Of a stretch of DNA of 64,000 bases, positions 51,559-61,175 are shown piece after piece. The position numbers and the translations under genes were made by a program. The notes beneath the pieces are model-generated. The model searched no databases. It was not told the DNA's origin and worked only from the letters and a program-made list of their open reading frames with translations. Every line of letters starts with the position of its first letter. Positions within the stretch are counted from its first letter, which is position 1. This stretch comes from Ketobacter sp963922875 (GTDB taxonomy: Bacteria > Pseudomonadota > Gammaproteobacteria > Pseudomonadales > Ketobacteraceae). The stretch spans positions 202,137 through 266,136 of the forward strand of contig CAWUJH010000008.1 of assembly GCA_963922875.1 (NCBI GenBank), in the 5' to 3' direction.

Positions 51559-54015
51559 ATGTTCATGTTCCCACGTTCTTTATGGCTTTTCATTTCTACT
51601 TGTTTTTTTATTCACTGCGTAACTGCAGAACCCCTGGTGGGTGCTGATAATTTTCAGCGTGTACCCATTGTTACAGGGTTAGCAAATGCCGTAGATTTCG
51701 AGGTGGCTCCCGATGGCAGAATCTTCATTTTAAATCGCTATGGGGCTGTAACTATCTACGATCCAGCGACTCAGGCCACCGCAGAAGCACTAAAGCTTTC
51801 ACTTTATAGTGAAATAGAAGCCGGTTTAAATGGTTTGGCGTTGGACCCTGAGTTTCAACAAAACCACTACCTGTATCTCTTTTATTCACCGACTTCACCT
51901 TCTGTAAACAGAGTGTCACGCTTTACAGTTGCTGATAACTCAATAAGTATTGCTAGTGAAGTAATTTTGTTGAATATCCCCGTAGACCGTACTGGAGGTA
52001 ACCACGACGGAGGCAACATGGAATTTGACGCCGCAGGTAATCTTTATATTGGCGTGGGCGACGATACCATCCACAGTAAATACGCTCCGCTAAACGAATC
52101 CAACAAAACAAGAAGTGCTGAGAAATCGGCATCCAATAGTCAGGATCTGCGGGGAAAAATACTACGTATCCATCCCAATTCGAATGGTACTTATTCCATT
52201 CCTGCAGGAAATTTGTTTAGTGATAGCTCAAAAGGCAAGCCGGAAATATACATTATGGGTGCCCGGAATCCCTATAAATTTTCACTTGACCCAAAAAACC
52301 AACGGTTGTTTTGGGCTGATATTGGTCCAGATGCCAACGTTGATGGTGACCTGGGGCCTGCAGGCAAAGATGAAATCAATTTAACTACAGGCGCCGGAAA
52401 TTACGGCTGGCCTTATTTTGTTGGGCCAAACTTACCCTACTACAACAACTATAAAAATTACTATTTCGATCCCCAGCAACCCACTAACGATTCGCGCTGG
52501 AATACCGGTTTAAAAATTCTCCCACCGGCCCAACCAGCCTGGATAACCAAACCTCGATCTTCGTACATGGTTGGTCCGATCTACCGCTATGATAGCAACG
52601 TCATAAATTCGGCTAAACTACCACCTGAATTTGATGGACATCTGTTTTACTGGGATTTCAACAACAGTAAAACTTGGTATGTTGGCGTAGCAGACGATGA
52701 CGCCATTTTGCGCGAAGAAGAATGGCCAATTTTATCCGGACTTGGCCAGGGTTACATCGATTTTGAGATCGGTCCGGATCACCAATTGTATGTCTTGGAA
52801 TATGGTACAGGCTGTTGTGATTTTGATACAGGAAACGGAGTTTTGAGCCGTATTGATTATATAGGTGCCAGCGCAAACCTAACTCCAATTGCAAAAATTA
52901 GTGCCAATAAACGCAATGGGGATTTACCGTTAGAAGTAGAATTTTCAAGTGCCGGAAGCTTTGATCCCGACTCAGACCCGATAAACTATCAATGGGATTT
53001 CGATTCCGATGGTATTGTGGATAGTACCTTAGTCAATGGCTCTTTTACCTATTTTGTTAAAGGCACGTTTAACGCCCAGCTTAAAGTTATAGATATTCAT
53101 GGTGCATCCAACAGTGCCAACATCACCATACAAGCAGGAAATAATCTAGCGGAAATTATCTACAATTGGCCACCTCAAGGCGGGTTTTACCATTGGAATG
53201 ATAAAATTGATGTGGATATCGATGTTGTAGACAAAGAAGATGGTGCCATAAGAGAGGGCACCATCGACTGCAATTCGGTGGTACTGATTCCTGCGTTGGG
53301 TCACTTAGAACATGCCCATGACACTCCCACCTTGCGCCGCTGCGATGCCACTGTATCGCTGGCAGCAGATGACCACGACCCCAGTGGTGAAGATAATCTC
53401 TACTATCGGTTACAGGCGGGTTATAAAGACAAAGATGGTCTCACTTCGTACCAAGTTGTGACGCTTTACCCTACTCGATCTCCGACAGCATTTGCCGATC
53501 AAATACAGGGTGGATCTCTGACTAAAAACACCGATGCGAATTATGATGCTGTAAATTCTGTAAGGGTGAAGAAGAACTCCGCATATCTGTTATTCAAGCA
53601 GCGCAATCTCTCTAATATTAGTGGAGTTCGATATCGGGTAGCAAGCTCACAGTCGGGAAGCAAGATCGAACTACATACTGGCAGCGCCAAAGGACCTCTA
53701 CTAGCTCAAGTGGAAGTTCCCAACACTGGCGCGTTATCAGAGTGGCAAGACATAGAAGGGTTTTTTACTGGTCCAACTGACACCACAGATCTGTATGTAG
53801 TCTTTAAAGGCACACCGGCCGATGGCGTTTTATTAGACTTGGTTTCTATTGAGTACCTGGGTAAAGGCGTTTCATATACGGCAGATCGCGGGTTGGATTC
53901 GGATGCCGTTAGTGGCCCCCAAAGTAGTAAATCTGGAGGCTCCTTATCTATTATCGGAATCTTCTTTTTCCTGCTTGGTTTAACTCGACGTTACCGGCTT
54001 CCTTTGCAACATTAA
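51559..54015 (+). CDS. Secreted PQQ-type sugar dehydrogenase with PKD, CBM6-like and GlyGly-CTERM regions
   Basis: An exported protein of about 818 residues. The signal peptide (LFISTCFFIHCVTA) leads into a glucose/sorbosone dehydrogenase beta-propeller (about 28-440; NGLALDPEFQQNHYLYLFY, GGNHDGGNMEFDAAGNLYIGVGD, YIMGARNPYKFSLDP). Next come a PKD domain (about 455-530; FDPDSDPINYQWDFDSDG), an extra beta-domain and a CBM6-like module (about 650-770; SGVRYRVASSQSGSKIELH). The C terminus SKSGGSLSIIGIFFFLLGLTRRYR is a GlyGly-CTERM sorting signal: Gly-Gly, a hydrophobic helix, then Arg. It should be processed by rhombosortase and surface-delivered by type II secretion. The probable role is oxidation of a sugar in extracellular polysaccharide. 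ATG 51559 follows AGGA; TTG 51556 is the alternative. Confidence 0.87.
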   Translation: MFMFPRSLWLFISTCFFIHCVTAEPLVGADNFQRVPIVTGLANAVDFEVAPDGRIFILNRYGAVTIYDPATQATAEALKLSLYSEIEAGLNGLALDPEFQQNHYLYLFYSPTSPSVNRVSRFTVADNSISIASEVILLNIPVDRTGGNHDGGNMEFDAAGNLYIGVGDDTIHSKYAPLNESNKTRSAEKSASNSQDLRGKILRIHPNSNGTYSIPAGNLFSDSSKGKPEIYIMGARNPYKFSLDPKNQRLFWADIGPDANVDGDLGPAGKDEINLTTGAGNYGWPYFVGPNLPYYNNYKNYYFDPQQPTNDSRWNTGLKILPPAQPAWITKPRSSYMVGPIYRYDSNVINSAKLPPEFDGHLFYWDFNNSKTWYVGVADDDAILREEEWPILSGLGQGYIDFEIGPDHQLYVLEYGTGCCDFDTGNGVLSRIDYIGASANLTPIAKISANKRNGDLPLEVEFSSAGSFDPDSDPINYQWDFDSDGIVDSTLVNGSFTYFVKGTFNAQLKVIDIHGASNSANITIQAGNNLAEIIYNWPPQGGFYHWNDKIDVDIDVVDKEDGAIREGTIDCNSVVLIPALGHLEHAHDTPTLRRCDATVSLAADDHDPSGEDNLYYRLQAGYKDKDGLTSYQVVTLYPTRSPTAFADQIQGGSLTKNTDANYDAVNSVRVKKNSAYLLFKQRNLSNISGVRYRVASSQSGSKIELHTGSAKGPLLAQVEVPNTGALSEWQDIEGFFTGPTDTTDLYVVFKGTPADGVLLDLVSIEYLGKGVSYTADRGLDSDAVSGPQSSKSGGSLSIIGIFFFLLGLTRRYRLPLQH

Positions 54016-54040
54016 ATTTGCACCATAAAAAAAGACACAT

Positions 54041-54070
54041 AAAAAAGGCGGTCAAATGACCGCCTTTTTT
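54041..54070. terminator. Bidirectional terminator between the sugar dehydrogenase gene and rpsA
   Basis: GGCGGTC (54047-54053) pairs with GACCGCC (54058-54064) around AAAT, flanked by six A on the left and six T on the right. It can therefore end transcripts of both convergent genes. Confidence 0.85.
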
Positions 54071-54087
54071 ATTCCAGAAGATCTCGA

Positions 54088-55767
54088 TTATTTATCGACA
54101 TTTTCCAGTTGCTGCTTAATCAGATCACCAATTGTCTTAGGACCGGCTTCAGTTGATGGTTGCTGATTAACTACTTTCATAGCTTCTTTCTCATCAGCCA
54201 CATCTTTCGCCTTCACTGACAAACTGATTGCACGATTTTTGCGATCAACACTGATGATACGAGCTTCAATCTTGTCACCTTCGTTTAAGTGAGAACGTGC
54301 GTCTTCCACGCGATCTCGGCTTAATTCAGAGGCTTTCAATGTCGCTTCGACACCTTCCATCAGTTCAACCACGGCACCTTTAGCGTCTACAGAAATCACA
54401 ACACCGTTAACGATAGCGCCTTTATCATTATCCTGAACATAGATAGCGAATGGGTCTTGGGCTAGTTGCTTGATACCCAAAGAAATACGCTCACGCTCTG
54501 GATCAACGGACAGGATAACTGTCTCGATCTCGTCGCCTTTCTTGTATTCACGAACCGCTTCTTCACCTGGCAGATCCCAGGAAATATCGGATAAGTGAAC
54601 CAGACCATCGATACCGCCATCTAAACCGATAAAGATACCAAAATCTGTGATGGACTTGATCTTGCCGGAAATACGATCGCTCTTGTTGAAATGAGTAGAG
54701 AACTCTTCCCAAGGATTCGGTTTACACTGCTTGATACCCAGGGAAATACGACGCCGTTCTTCATCGATATCCAACACGATAACATCCACTTCGTCGCCAA
54801 TAGACACGACTTTCGAAGGATGAACGTTCTTGTTGGTCCAGTCCATTTCGGAAACGTGCACCAAACCTTCGACGCCTTCCTGCAACTCTGCAAAACAACC
54901 GTAGTCAGTGAGGTTAGTAACCCGCGCTTGAACGCGGCTACCTTCTGGGTAACGCTGAGTGATTTCAACCCAAGGATCAGAACCCAACTGCTTGAGGCCT
55001 AGAGATACACGATTACGATCGCGATCGAACTTCAAAACTTTTACGTTGATTTCATCGCCAACTTCAACAATTTCACTTGGATGCTTGATGCGTTTCCAAG
55101 CCATGTCAGTGATGTGCAGCAAGCCGTCGATACCGCCAAGGTCAACAAACGCACCGTAATCAGTGAGGTTTTTGACGATACCTTTGACTTCCATACCTTC
55201 CTGGAGTTTTTCCAACAGAGCTTCACGCTCTGCACTGTTTTCAGCTTCCAGAACTGCGCGGCGAGAAACAACCACGTTATTACGCTTAGCATCTAGCTTG
55301 ATAACTTTAAACTCAAGCTCTTTACCTTCCAGGTGGATAGTGTCACGCACAGGGCGAACATCTACCAATGATCCTGGCAAGAAGGCACGAACGGTTTCGA
55401 TGTCAACAGTAAAGCCACCTTTGACTTTGCCATTGATGACACCTTTAACCACTTCATCGGCCTCGAAAATCTTTTCAAGACGTTTCCAGGATTCAGCACG
55501 TTTGGCTTTTTCGCGGGATAGCCGCGTTTCGCCCCAACCATCTTCTATGGCTTCCAACGCAACGTCGATCTCATCGCCCACGGAAATTTCCAATTGACCA
55601 TCGGTGATAAATTGGTTGCGGGGAATAACGCCTTCTGATTTCAAACCGGCATAGACTGTTACCCACTCGTCGTCAATTGAAACGATGGTTCCTTTAACGA
55701 TGGAACCTGGGGTCATATCCAGTTCTTTTAGACTTTCTTCAAATAGTTCAGCAAAGCTTTCGCTCAT
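54088..55767 (-). CDS. rpsA: 30S ribosomal protein S1
   Basis: S1 binds mRNA to the 30S subunit. The protein has 559 residues and six S1 domains, each beginning with the GxxVxGxV pattern (for example GSIVKGTIVSIDDEWVTV, GMEVKGIVKNLTDYGAFVDLGGIDGLLHITDMAWKR and the repeated VSLGLKQL/ISLGIKQ ends). The usual start MSESFAELFEESL is at 55767, nine bases after AGGT; the frame open to 55815 only adds unrelated residues. cmk lies upstream as in most gammaproteobacteria, but ihfB, which commonly follows, is 21 kb away. Confidence 0.98.
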   Translation of the reverse strand: MSESFAELFEESLKELDMTPGSIVKGTIVSIDDEWVTVYAGLKSEGVIPRNQFITDGQLEISVGDEIDVALEAIEDGWGETRLSREKAKRAESWKRLEKIFEADEVVKGVINGKVKGGFTVDIETVRAFLPGSLVDVRPVRDTIHLEGKELEFKVIKLDAKRNNVVVSRRAVLEAENSAEREALLEKLQEGMEVKGIVKNLTDYGAFVDLGGIDGLLHITDMAWKRIKHPSEIVEVGDEINVKVLKFDRDRNRVSLGLKQLGSDPWVEITQRYPEGSRVQARVTNLTDYGCFAELQEGVEGLVHVSEMDWTNKNVHPSKVVSIGDEVDVIVLDIDEERRRISLGIKQCKPNPWEEFSTHFNKSDRISGKIKSITDFGIFIGLDGGIDGLVHLSDISWDLPGEEAVREYKKGDEIETVILSVDPERERISLGIKQLAQDPFAIYVQDNDKGAIVNGVVISVDAKGAVVELMEGVEATLKASELSRDRVEDARSHLNEGDKIEARIISVDRKNRAISLSVKAKDVADEKEAMKVVNQQPSTEAGPKTIGDLIKQQLENVDK

Positions 55768-55979
55768 CGTATGTTGACCTGTATTTAACACTAATCCACA
55801 TGTCACCAGCACCATATGGGTTATTTTAAATAGTCCTCAGTGCACGCTGGCTACTCTTTGACACTGAAAACACCAAAAAGCGCATGAAACTCACCCTGAG
55901 GTGAACCCCATCCGCCCCTATCGAATTCTTAAGCCTTTGCTTAAGCTCTTCCCTCAACTAACTGTTTTTTAACAGTTTT
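55768..55979 (-). promoter_or_regulatory. rpsA leader region
   Basis: The region between cmk and rpsA has several small symmetric elements: AACTGTT-TTTT-AACAGTT (55958-55975), two direct GCTTAAG copies and a short TCACC...GGTGA stem. rpsA leaders in gammaproteobacteria fold into structures through which S1 represses its own translation; this leader is a candidate. No specific promoter was assigned. Confidence 0.35.
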
Positions 55980-56675
55980 TCAGGACAATAAACCTTTTTC
56001 TTTAGCGCAACTCATTACGGCCTCATACACTTCTTCGATGGACATATCGGTACTATCCACCACTATAGCATCATCCGCAGGGATTAGCGGCGATACCGCT
56101 CGGCTCATATCCTGGTCATCCCGAGCCTTTATGGTTGCCTGAAGGTCGGCTAAGTTAGCATCCAATCCCTTTCCTTGCAACTGCTTGAAGCGCCTTTGCG
56201 CCCGTTCAGTCGCACTGGCCGTTAAATAGATTTTGAGTTCTGCATCAGGAAAAACCACTGTTCCCATATCACGGCCATCAGCCACCAACCCGGGAAATTC
56301 ACGAAAATCTAACTGGCGTTGCAACAACCCTTGTCTAACGCTGGGTAATGCCGCTACCTTTGAGGCGCTTCTACCCACCTCTTCGGTACGAATATCTCTA
56401 GTCACCGTCTCCCCTTCGAGCACGATTTTTACCGGCTCTTTGGGATCATCCACGAGAAACTGAACATCCATATTTTCAGCCAGAATTTTCAGGCTTTCTT
56501 CGTTATCAAGAGCCACACCATGGTGGGTCGCTGCTAGGGCCACCAATCGATATAGCGCTCCACTGTCCAAAAGATTCCAACGTAGAGATTGCGCGATTTT
56601 CTGAGCGATTGTGCCTTTTCCAGACCCACCAGGACCATCAATGGTAATAACGGGGGATTTTTGGCTATTCGCCAT
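55980..56675 (-). CDS. cmk: Cytidylate kinase
   Basis: A 231-residue CMP/dCMP kinase. The P-loop GPGGSGKGT lies at about 14-22, then LDSGALYRLVALAA (NMP-binding), VADGRDMGTVVFPDAELKIYLTASATERAQRR and the lid region IKARDDQDMSRAVSPL. Length and motifs are standard. It overlaps the 3' end of the tyrA-aroA fusion by 11 bases, indicating coupled translation in the gyrA-serC-pheA-hisC-tyrA/aroA-cmk-rpsA series. Confidence 0.97.
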   Translation of the reverse strand: MANSQKSPVITIDGPGGSGKGTIAQKIAQSLRWNLLDSGALYRLVALAATHHGVALDNEESLKILAENMDVQFLVDDPKEPVKIVLEGETVTRDIRTEEVGRSASKVAALPSVRQGLLQRQLDFREFPGLVADGRDMGTVVFPDAELKIYLTASATERAQRRFKQLQGKGLDANLADLQATIKARDDQDMSRAVSPLIPADDAIVVDSTDMSIEEVYEAVMSCAKEKGLLS

Positions 56676-58893
56676 GGGAATCTCCTACTTCTTCGACTTC
56701 CAGCTTAATACCTACCTTTCGTGACAATTCAACGAAATTAGGAAAAGAAGTCGCCACATTTGCACAATTATCGATTCGAATTACATCTGTAGCTCGTAAC
56801 GAGGCCACCGTGAAAGCCATTGCGATTCGGTGATCCCCATGACTGTTAATCTCACCCCCGGTCATGGTTCCACCGATTATCCTTATGCCATCGGGCGTAG
56901 GGCTTGCTTCTATACCCAAGCTAGTTAAACCATCGGCCATGGTCTGGATTCTATCACTTTCTTTCACCCGAAGCTCTTCTGCGCCAGTCAAAACAGTGGT
57001 GCCTTCGGCACATGCTGCGGCTATAAACAAAACAGGGAATTCATCGATGGCCAAAGGAACTTGATCTATGGGTATCTCGATGCCTTTTAATGGCGCATAA
57101 CGAACTCGAATATCGGCAACGGGTTCGCCTCCCACTTTGCGTTCATTGAAAACAGTGAGATCCGCACCCATCGCCAACAGGATATTAATCACACCTACCC
57201 GGGTTGGATTGATGCCCACATGCTCTAGTGTAAGATCAGATTGCGGAGTGATACTGGCGGCCACCATAAAGAAAGCGGCCGAAGATATATCGGCAGGTAC
57301 ATCGATGGTGGTAGCCGTCAATTTGCCCCCCCCCTGCAATGACATTCGGTTGCCCGCTACTTTCACATCATAACCAAAGCCACGCAACATGCGTTCAGTA
57401 TGGTCACGAGTAGGCGCCGGCTCCGTAACGCTGGTTTCACCTTGCGCATAGAGACCGGCCAATAATACACAGGATTTTACCTGGGCACTGGCCATTGGCA
57501 TATCATAGTGGATGCCTTTGAGGGCTTGACCGCCCTTAATATTCAACGGTGGTGTTCCACCCTCCTGGGTTTCGATAACGGCCCCCATGGAAGCAAGTGG
57601 TTTAGCCACTCTTGCCATAGGGCGCTTAGAAAGCGATTCGTCACCCGTTAGGCAGGTATCAAAGGCCTGCGCAGCCATTAACCCAGACAACAGACGCATA
57701 GACGTTCCACTGTTACCCAGATAAAGGGGGCCATGTGGAGGCTTTAAGCCATGAAGACCCACTCCATGTATCACCACGTGGCCTTGGTTCGGACCTTCAA
57801 TGGTTACCCCCAAGTCACGAAATGTTTGCAAGGTTGCCAAACTATCTTCGCCTTCCAAAAAACCATGTACTTCGGTAACGCCTTCTGCCAGAGCCCCTAA
57901 CATGATGGACCGATGGGATATGGATTTATCCCCTGCTACCCGAATGCGCCCGGCTACTTTGCCGCCAGGCTGAGCGGTAAATATCACGTTTTTCTCATTC
58001 ATCATTCTATACGCACGCTTCGCTAACATGCTGGTAAAGTGATCACGAGCAGCTTTAGCTCGCGTCATAATACCCAACATGGTTTCGGAATCCTGTTCTA
58101 TTATGGCTTTTTTCATCACTTCGAGACCGTCACTAAACTGTTCAAGTGTGCTCAGCAGTGTGTCTCCGTTCGCCATAAAAATGTCATGCCACATAGTAGG
58201 GTCACTGGAGGCGATACGGGTGAAGTCACGAAATCCGCCGGCAGCATACCGGAAAATCTCTTGGTTTTCCTCCGCTTTTGCAAGGGTGTCCACCAAGGAA
58301 AAAGCCAGCAAATGAGGTAAGTGGCTGGTGGCCGCCAGAACCTGGTCATGCTGCTCAACATTCATGGTGACCACATCAGCCCCCATTCCCTGCCAGGTCG
58401 CTTTAACCAGAGCAAGGGCTGTTGGTGACGTATTGTGGGCCGGGGTCAAAATAACCTTATGATTTTCATAAAGCCCGCTGTCAGCGGCTTCTACTCCGCT
58501 ACGCTCAGACCCTGCAATGGGATGACCTGGAACAAACCAGCCAGGCAACTCACCAAACACTCGCCTTGCGGCGGCAACCACTGTTCCCTTCACACTACCG
58601 GCATCCGTCACCACGGTATGACCATCAAGGCCTGGAGCCATGGCGCGCAACAAGGATTCTGTGCTGCCTATTGGTGCCGCCAATAGTACTAAATCTGCGT
58701 CTTTTACTGCAGTCGCCAAGTCGTATTCTGCGCGGTCAATAACGCCCAATTCCAAGCCTTTCTCTAAGGTTGTCTGGCTGCGACTACAACCCACTACTTC
58801 CAGACAAAGTTGGTTCTTTTTTAGGCTCAAGGCAAAAGAGCCGCCTATTAGGCCTAAGCCAACAACCACGACTCGGTTCAGCACTTCAGTCAT
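56665..58893 (-). CDS. tyrA-aroA: Bifunctional prephenate dehydrogenase / EPSP synthase fusion
   Basis: A fused enzyme of about 742 residues. Residues 1-295 are the NAD-dependent prephenate (cyclohexadienyl) dehydrogenase (VVVVGLGLIGGSFA, HPIAGSERSGVEAA, TSHLPHLLAFSLV). From about 305 the protein is 5-enolpyruvylshikimate-3-phosphate synthase (GDKSISHRSIMLGALA, LGNSGTSMRLLSG, RVKESDRIQTM, GDHRIAMAF). The same fusion is known in Pseudomonas and relatives. It thus covers the sixth shikimate step and the tyrosine branch. The ATG at 58893 directly precedes the dehydrogenase fold and overlaps hisC by eight bases; the frame open to 58920 adds nine unlikely residues. Confidence 0.96.
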   Translation of the reverse strand: MTEVLNRVVVVGLGLIGGSFALSLKKNQLCLEVVGCSRSQTTLEKGLELGVIDRAEYDLATAVKDADLVLLAAPIGSTESLLRAMAPGLDGHTVVTDAGSVKGTVVAAARRVFGELPGWFVPGHPIAGSERSGVEAADSGLYENHKVILTPAHNTSPTALALVKATWQGMGADVVTMNVEQHDQVLAATSHLPHLLAFSLVDTLAKAEENQEIFRYAAGGFRDFTRIASSDPTMWHDIFMANGDTLLSTLEQFSDGLEVMKKAIIEQDSETMLGIMTRAKAARDHFTSMLAKRAYRMMNEKNVIFTAQPGGKVAGRIRVAGDKSISHRSIMLGALAEGVTEVHGFLEGEDSLATLQTFRDLGVTIEGPNQGHVVIHGVGLHGLKPPHGPLYLGNSGTSMRLLSGLMAAQAFDTCLTGDESLSKRPMARVAKPLASMGAVIETQEGGTPPLNIKGGQALKGIHYDMPMASAQVKSCVLLAGLYAQGETSVTEPAPTRDHTERMLRGFGYDVKVAGNRMSLQGGGKLTATTIDVPADISSAAFFMVAASITPQSDLTLEHVGINPTRVGVINILLAMGADLTVFNERKVGGEPVADIRVRYAPLKGIEIPIDQVPLAIDEFPVLFIAAACAEGTTVLTGAEELRVKESDRIQTMADGLTSLGIEASPTPDGIRIIGGTMTGGEINSHGDHRIAMAFTVASLRATDVIRIDNCANVATSFPNFVELSRKVGIKLEVEEVGDSHGE

Positions 58894-59992
58894 GAGCAGA
58901 CAGCACCAAGGGTAAAGCATCCAAAAAGCGCTGATTCTCCGCTTCTAAACCAACACTGATACGTAAAGAATTGGGCATGCCGTAGTTAGCAACGGGTCTG
59001 ACAATGACTCCCTGATGCAACAATTTCAGATAAACCTGTTCACCGGGCTGCTGAAAATGAACCGTCAAAAAGTTTCCTTTTGATGGTATGTACTCAAGCC
59101 CTATAGCACTGACCCCCGCCTCCAACTGCCGCAAACCGGATTCATTAACGGCTCGACTAAGATCTATATATTCCTCATCTTTAAGCACGGCGGTGGCAGC
59201 CGCCAAAGCAAATGTATCCACATTAAAAGGTTGGCGAACCCTGTTTAATATATCGGCAATTTGCCCGTTAGAAATGCTGTATCCAACTCGCAAAGCCGCT
59301 AGGCCATAGGCTTTTGAAAAGGTTCTGGTAATAACAAGGTTTGGAAACTGGGCCAAATATTTCACCCCATCCAATTCGTTATTCGCAACATATTCTATAT
59401 AGGCTTCATCTAAAACCACCACCACTCGCTCTGGCACCTTGGCCATAAACGCTTCCCATGTGGCTTTGCCGAACCAAGTGCCAGTGGGGTTGTTCGGGTT
59501 GGCAATAAAGATAACTTTGGTTTTATCAGTAACAGCCGCTGCCATTGCTGACAAGTCATGCCCCCAATCCAATGCTGGCGTTACTACACCTGTAGCGCCT
59601 GCCGCTTGAGTGGCCAGAGGGTAAACCGCAAAGGCATATTGGGAATAGATGGCCTCGTCGCCAACACCCAAAAATGCCCTGGCAATTAGCTCTAACACAT
59701 CATTAGATCCATTGCCCAAGGTAATCTGATTCATTTCCACGCCAAGATGACTCGCCAGTGCTTGCTTCAAGACAAAACCATTGCCATCTGGATAGCGACA
59801 CAAATCCAATTTCACTCGATCTATTGCCTGCAATACCCGAGCACTGGGCCCTAGAGGGTTTTCATTGCTGGCTAATTTCACTACTGAGTCTATGCCAAGT
59901 TCGCGCTGCAACTCCTCAATTGGCTTACCTGGTTTGTAGGGTGAAAGGTCCCTGACGCCAGCCACCGCAAGCTGAAAATAATCACAACTCAC
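58886..59992 (-). CDS. hisC: Histidinol-phosphate aminotransferase (HisC type, possibly aromatic)
   Basis: A 368-residue PLP class I/II aminotransferase. Typical blocks are LASNENPLGPS, the NPNNPTG motif (IANPNNPTGTW), VVLDEAYIEY, the PLP lysine in TRTFSKAYGLAALRVGY (about 225) and RPVANYGMPNSLRISVG. Within this gene order it lies between pheA and tyrA-aroA, where pseudomonads carry hisC2. It may therefore transaminate phenylpyruvate and hydroxyphenylpyruvate as well as, or rather than, histidinol phosphate. It overlaps the tyrA-aroA start. Confidence 0.94.
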   Translation of the reverse strand: MSCDYFQLAVAGVRDLSPYKPGKPIEELQRELGIDSVVKLASNENPLGPSARVLQAIDRVKLDLCRYPDGNGFVLKQALASHLGVEMNQITLGNGSNDVLELIARAFLGVGDEAIYSQYAFAVYPLATQAAGATGVVTPALDWGHDLSAMAAAVTDKTKVIFIANPNNPTGTWFGKATWEAFMAKVPERVVVVLDEAYIEYVANNELDGVKYLAQFPNLVITRTFSKAYGLAALRVGYSISNGQIADILNRVRQPFNVDTFALAAATAVLKDEEYIDLSRAVNESGLRQLEAGVSAIGLEYIPSKGNFLTVHFQQPGEQVYLKLLHQGVIVRPVANYGMPNSLRISVGLEAENQRFLDALPLVLSAHD

Positions 59993-60060
59993 AATTTGAA
60001 TCCTTTACTTGGTATTGAAATATTAAACCCATAATTTGCCCTTGTGTTAGCTGGGGAGCA

Positions 60061-61161
60061 CTACAAAATTGCCTTTGGATAAGAACCTAATCGTTTGACA
60101 TTAACGGCCAGCTTTTCAACTTTTTCCATGACCTCGATAATAGCTGGGTCGGTTTCATGACCTTCGAAATCAATAAAAAACAAATAGGTCCAGGTCAATT
60201 CCTGGGATGGTCGGGTTTCAATACGGGTCAACATGATATCGGCGTCATGAAATGGCCGCAATAGCTCGAACAAGGCGCCTGGTTTGTTTTTCATTGAGAC
60301 GATAATGGACGTTTTATCCTGGCCTGTGGCAGCCACATGGTTACGTCCCACCATCAAAAATCGGGTGGTATTGTGGGGATTATCTTCGATGTTGCTGGCA
60401 ATTTTTTCAAGACCATAAATTCCCGCCGCTACCTCTCCAGCAATAGCGGCTGCATTCCATTCACTTTGCAAGCGCTTGGCCGCCTCGGCGTTACTGCTGA
60501 CCGCTATACGATCCACGCTGGGGTAATGAGCATCCAGCCATTGTCGACATTGTGCCAACGACTGTTGATGAGAGTATATCCGGGTAATGGCATCATGCTT
60601 GGTGTTTTTACCCGCCAATAAATGATGGTGAATCCGCAACTCCACTTCACCACATATAGCTAGTGAAAACCGAGTAAATGAGTCTAAAGTCGTATTTACA
60701 ACACCTTCGGTGGAGTTTTCTACCGGTACTACACCATAGTGGGCATTACCTGACTCCACTTCACGAAACACTTCATCAATTGTGGCCATTGGCTTGGTGA
60801 GCACGCCGCTACCGAAGTACTTTTGTGCTGCAGCCTGGGTAAAAGTACCTTCCGGGCCCAAGTAGGCAATCATCATTTGCTCTTCTAGAGCTAGACAGGC
60901 CGACATAATTTCCCGAAACAAATGGGCAACAATTTCACTATTTAGAGGGCCTTGATTGCGCGCCATGACTTTACGCAAAACCTGAGCTTCGCGTTCAGGA
61001 CGATAAAACACCACGGGTTCACCATCGGCACTGGCTGCGCGTTTCACTTCCGCCACTTGCTGGGCACACTGGGCACGCTTAGAAATCAGATCCTGTATAT
61101 TTTGATCGATTAAATCAATCTGATCCCGTAAGTTGTCTAACGTGGGTTTGTCATCACTCAT
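60061..61161 (-). CDS. pheA: Bifunctional chorismate mutase / prephenate dehydratase
   Basis: A 366-residue P-protein. Residues 1-92 are an AroQ chorismate mutase (LRDQIDLIDQNIQDLISKRAQCAQQVAEVK, FYRPEREAQVL). Prephenate dehydratase follows (AYLGPEGTFTQAAAQKYFG, GVVPVENSTEGVVNTTLD, TTRFLMVGR). The C-terminal ACT domain (about 280-360) has the phenylalanine-binding GALFELLRPF and ETRPSQELTWTY motifs, so feedback inhibition by phenylalanine is expected. It commits chorismate to phenylalanine. It lies 14 bases after serC in the same direction. Confidence 0.97.
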   Translation of the reverse strand: MSDDKPTLDNLRDQIDLIDQNIQDLISKRAQCAQQVAEVKRAASADGEPVVFYRPEREAQVLRKVMARNQGPLNSEIVAHLFREIMSACLALEEQMMIAYLGPEGTFTQAAAQKYFGSGVLTKPMATIDEVFREVESGNAHYGVVPVENSTEGVVNTTLDSFTRFSLAICGEVELRIHHHLLAGKNTKHDAITRIYSHQQSLAQCRQWLDAHYPSVDRIAVSSNAEAAKRLQSEWNAAAIAGEVAAGIYGLEKIASNIEDNPHNTTRFLMVGRNHVAATGQDKTSIIVSMKNKPGALFELLRPFHDADIMLTRIETRPSQELTWTYLFFIDFEGHETDPAIIEVMEKVEKLAVNVKRLGSYPKAIL

Positions 61162-61175
61162 TGTCCACCCCTCGG

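Noticed and set aside
33426..54015. The possibility that the rhomboid-like protein is the rhombosortase for the GlyGly-CTERM protein in the same window
   Set aside because: The rhomboid lacks the catalytic Ser and His, is much longer than rhombosortases and lies 17 kb away, so the link is not supported.
55768..55815. Longer rpsA start
   Set aside because: It adds 16 residues before the universally conserved MSESFAELF start, which has its own AGGT at a normal distance.
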